Positions 61,927-64,000 of a stretch of DNA of 64,000 bases are shown here, piece after piece. Origin of the DNA: Obelidium mucronatum (taxonomy: Eukaryota > Chytridiomycota > Chytridiomycetes > Chytridiales > Chytriomycetaceae); assembly GCA_025765595.1 (NCBI GenBank), contig JAIVFH010000043.1:124001-188000 (forward strand), in the 5' to 3' direction. Every line of letters begins with the position of its first letter. Positions within the stretch are counted from its first letter, which is position 1. The position numbers and the translations under genes were made by a program. The notes under the pieces are model-generated. The model did not search any database, was not told the origin of the DNA, and worked only from the letters and a program-made list of their open reading frames with translations.

Positions 61927-63998
61927 AACTTGGCCACTGGGTGCTCCATAAACAATGTCTCATGTTCATGACCATGCCGACAACCTTCACATAGATTAAC
62001 AGTCAGCTCCCATGCTTGTCCCGTGGATTTGGAACATGTTGAGCACTTTTTTTTTTGGTTAAAAAAGAAATTTTAGGTATACGCACTCACAAAATCGAGT
62101 GAGAGAGAGAGAGAGAGTGAGAGAGAGAACTTAATGAAGAAAATTTACCTTATACCGCATCCCAAACCCAATCCTCACTGAACAAACACTACACCCCAAA
62201 CTCCAACAATCCAACAAACTCTCCAAACTCGAAACCGGAGCCGCCGGCGCCGGCGCCAACAACAACAAATCCACCACCTCCATTTGATTATGATCCACCG
62301 CCGCCAAAAGCGGGGTCCACCCAAAAACAGACTCTGCCCCCAAATCCGCACCACAATGCATCAAATCCATCGCAATCTCCTTGAACCCCTTCTCCGCCGC
62401 CAAATGAAGCGGCGTGTTTTTGTATTTATCCACACAATTGACTGTCGCGCCGTTCGCCAACAGTAACGCTGAAATCTGCCGAGACCCCATGGAAACCGCC
62501 AAATGGAGGGGCGTCCAAGATCCCTTCGGTTTCAACCAAGTTGATGGAAGCCCCGCGTTGGACCAACAGGGAAACGACTTGTTTGCAGTTGTTGTCTACG
62601 GCCTGAGTGGAGTGGGGTTCGGTTGTAGGCGTTCAAAATGTCGGGGGAGACGTTGTGGTCTAGGAAGAGGGAGACGATTTCCTTGTGGTCGTAGGAGGCT
62701 GCGAGGTGGATCGGGGTGTTGAGTTCGTTGTTGGGGGGTGTTTTGGTGGCGCCTTTTTCAATGAGTATGCGGCAAATGTCAAAGTGGCCGAACCGCGCGC
62801 TGTGATGGAGTGGAGTGGATAGAAATGTGTTGTTGGGGGTGTCTAGGTCGGCGCCGGCGTCGATTAAGAGGGATACGGCTTTTGCGTTTCCGTGGATGCT
62901 TGTCAAGTGTAGTGCTGTTGTGCTGCTGGATTTTGTTTTGGCGTTCACCGAGGCGCCGGCTTTGAGAAGAATCGCAATGATGGCGTCGTGTCCGCCTTCT
63001 GCTGCATAATGAAGGGGCGTCCACGCGTCACGGTCAACAGCATTGCAGGCGGCCCCAGTATGTAGTAAATTGACAACCATTGCTATGTAACCCCTTTCGC
63101 ATGCATAATGCAAAGCAGTTCTATCGTTATCGCAGACATTTGTTCTGTGAACTAAATCGCTGGGTATATTTTCAAGACGGTTGTCCCAAACAGCAAGAAA
63201 AAAGGGTCCTGAAAAAAAAAATACACAGCATTAAAAGAGTAATAAAAGGGAGTCGCATTTTTTTTTTTTTTACCATAAACTGCGATTTTCGTTCAAAATC
63301 CTTCAACCGACGTAATTCCCGGCAATAAACCGCGATATCTCCCAACACATAATCCATCGGCCTCCACCCAAAATCATCCTTAATCTCCAACACCGCATCC
63401 ACATCCTTGGAATACTGCAGCAGAACCTTCACAGTTTCAAGAGACCCTGATTTCACAGCTTCATGTATGGCAGCTTGACTATGCTCCCCGTAAAACTGGC
63501 GCGGCGTCCAGCCCTCGACTTCTAGGGTCCGCGTTCCCGAATTCAAGGAGGTGGCGGACAGATGGTCGCGTTTCCCTGATTTGGCAGGCGTTGTAGATTA
63601 ATGGGGATTTGGAGAGTTTATGGAATATCAAGTCGGCTTTTTGGAGGATTTCTTCTCCGCTTGCGTTCTTACTACCTAGTATTATTGCTGCCTGGTAAGT
63701 TGTTGTTGTTGCTGTTGGTATTGTGAGAACCGAGTATCCTCTTAATTAGCCAAGCAAATCCAAAATCAAACGCTGCAAGCAACCCAGAGACAGGGTATAA
63801 AGAAACGAAACGAGCGACATCTTCCCCACCACCACCGCCGACAGGCTCAGCACTGAAATGAGATATCCCATGCATCAGAATATACCGAAATGAACTATCC
63901 GGAACACCAGCAACACTCAAATCCGGAGGAGCCGCCACAGCATTCACAAACACTCTATACATTTGAGATTCATTGAGCTGCAATGTCAACAACTTCAA
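61827..63998 (-). CDS. Ankyrin-repeat protein with C-terminal ZZ zinc finger; 3' end replaced by copia LTR; 5' end outside window
   Basis: From the window edge down: an N-terminal region (about 63998-63700), an exon with AAIHEAVKSGSLETVKVLLQ, an intron (donor at 63273, acceptor ttcag at 63209), then at least seven ankyrin repeats (TALHYACERGYIAMVVNLLH, TPLHYAAEGGHDAIIAILLK, and more). A phase-0 intron 62046-62148 joins GMRYK to CSTCSKSTGQAW, completing a ZZ finger (CSVC...RIGFGMRYKCSTC...LCEGCRHGHEHE). The original ending (AKLRRYISAKREQ-stop, continuing at 56792) was cut by the copia insertion. The frame now enters the LTR and stops at 61827. Extra C/G bases at about 63512, 62603 and 62522, and a missing base near 63200, disturb the frame. 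Likely a ubiquitin- or scaffold-type protein. Confidence 0.82.
62099..62128. repeat. (GA)n microsatellite in an intron of the ankyrin/ZZ gene
   Basis: About 30 bp of GA dinucleotide repeats with one interruption, inside the 62046-62148 intron. Confidence 0.9.
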
Positions 63999-64000
63999 CA

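Noticed and set aside
61932..62045. Piece of another copia pol next to the right LTR
   Set aside because: The Cys/His reading is better explained as the last exon of the ankyrin/ZZ gene, because splicing gives a complete ZZ finger.
1..64000. CRISPR arrays, bacterial operons, riboswitches, toxin-antitoxin or phage genes
   Set aside because: No regularly spaced repeats, Shine-Dalgarno-led gene strings or phage structural motifs. The DNA is clearly eukaryotic.

Overview
The window looks like nuclear DNA of an early-diverging fungus, most likely a chytrid (inference). The signs are intron-rich genes with mostly 40-90 nt GT-AG introns, a class C (GABA-B-like) receptor, the fungal-type riboflavin and pantothenate genes RIB3 and panB, CASP/COY1, a SNF2-type remodeller and a chromodomain Ty3 element. 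No bacterial operon structure or CRISPR array is present.

Layout. 0.2-5.8 kb: a tRNA-His gene, an unrecognised membrane protein, a C2H2 zinc-finger factor, a small alpha-helical protein and a membrane protein whose 3' end is tandemly duplicated. 6.4-19.9 kb: a 13.5 kb nested mobile-element block. A Ty3/chromovirus with 111-bp LTRs and TSD TAGGC has been entered in its gag gene by a Ty1/copia element (283/284-bp LTRs, TSD AGCTC) lying in the opposite orientation. 19.9-30.1 kb: a paralogue-rich accessory region of small proteins, which also holds an inositol polyphosphate kinase gene and a small 4-TM gene. 30.7-42 kb: the SNF2/STH1-like ATPase, a class C receptor and CASP/COY1. 42-46.3 kb: four more small paralogues in tandem. 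46.8-56.7 kb: a kinesin, panB, a PPR-like protein, a degenerate amidohydrolase, RIB3, YAE1 and a GT8 glycosyltransferase. 56.8-61.9 kb: a second copia element with 235-bp LTRs, TSD AACTT and an intact 1569-aa ORF, inserted in the last exon of an ankyrin/ZZ gene that continues to the window end.

The most unusual content is a family of about 13 small genes at 4.1, 19.9, 21.0, 21.8, 22.9, 24.4, 26.3, 27.2-28.2, 29.1, 42.1, 43.0, 43.8 and 45.8 kb. Their proteins are otherwise dissimilar but share a C-terminal or internal ~38-residue module of the form (S/T)DEEL..LE..A......DR..LQ..HD.I..EMR..L, probably a helical hairpin. Four subtypes can be told apart by flanking motifs. I do not recognise this family.

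Quality warning. Several conserved genes (SNF2, kinesin, ankyrin/ZZ, the zinc-finger gene, copia-1 pol) are broken by single-base shifts, often in short homopolymers. I read these mainly as residual assembly indels, so pseudogene calls here should be made cautiously. Exon boundaries are by eye; those given with coordinates keep the reading frame and the family motif.
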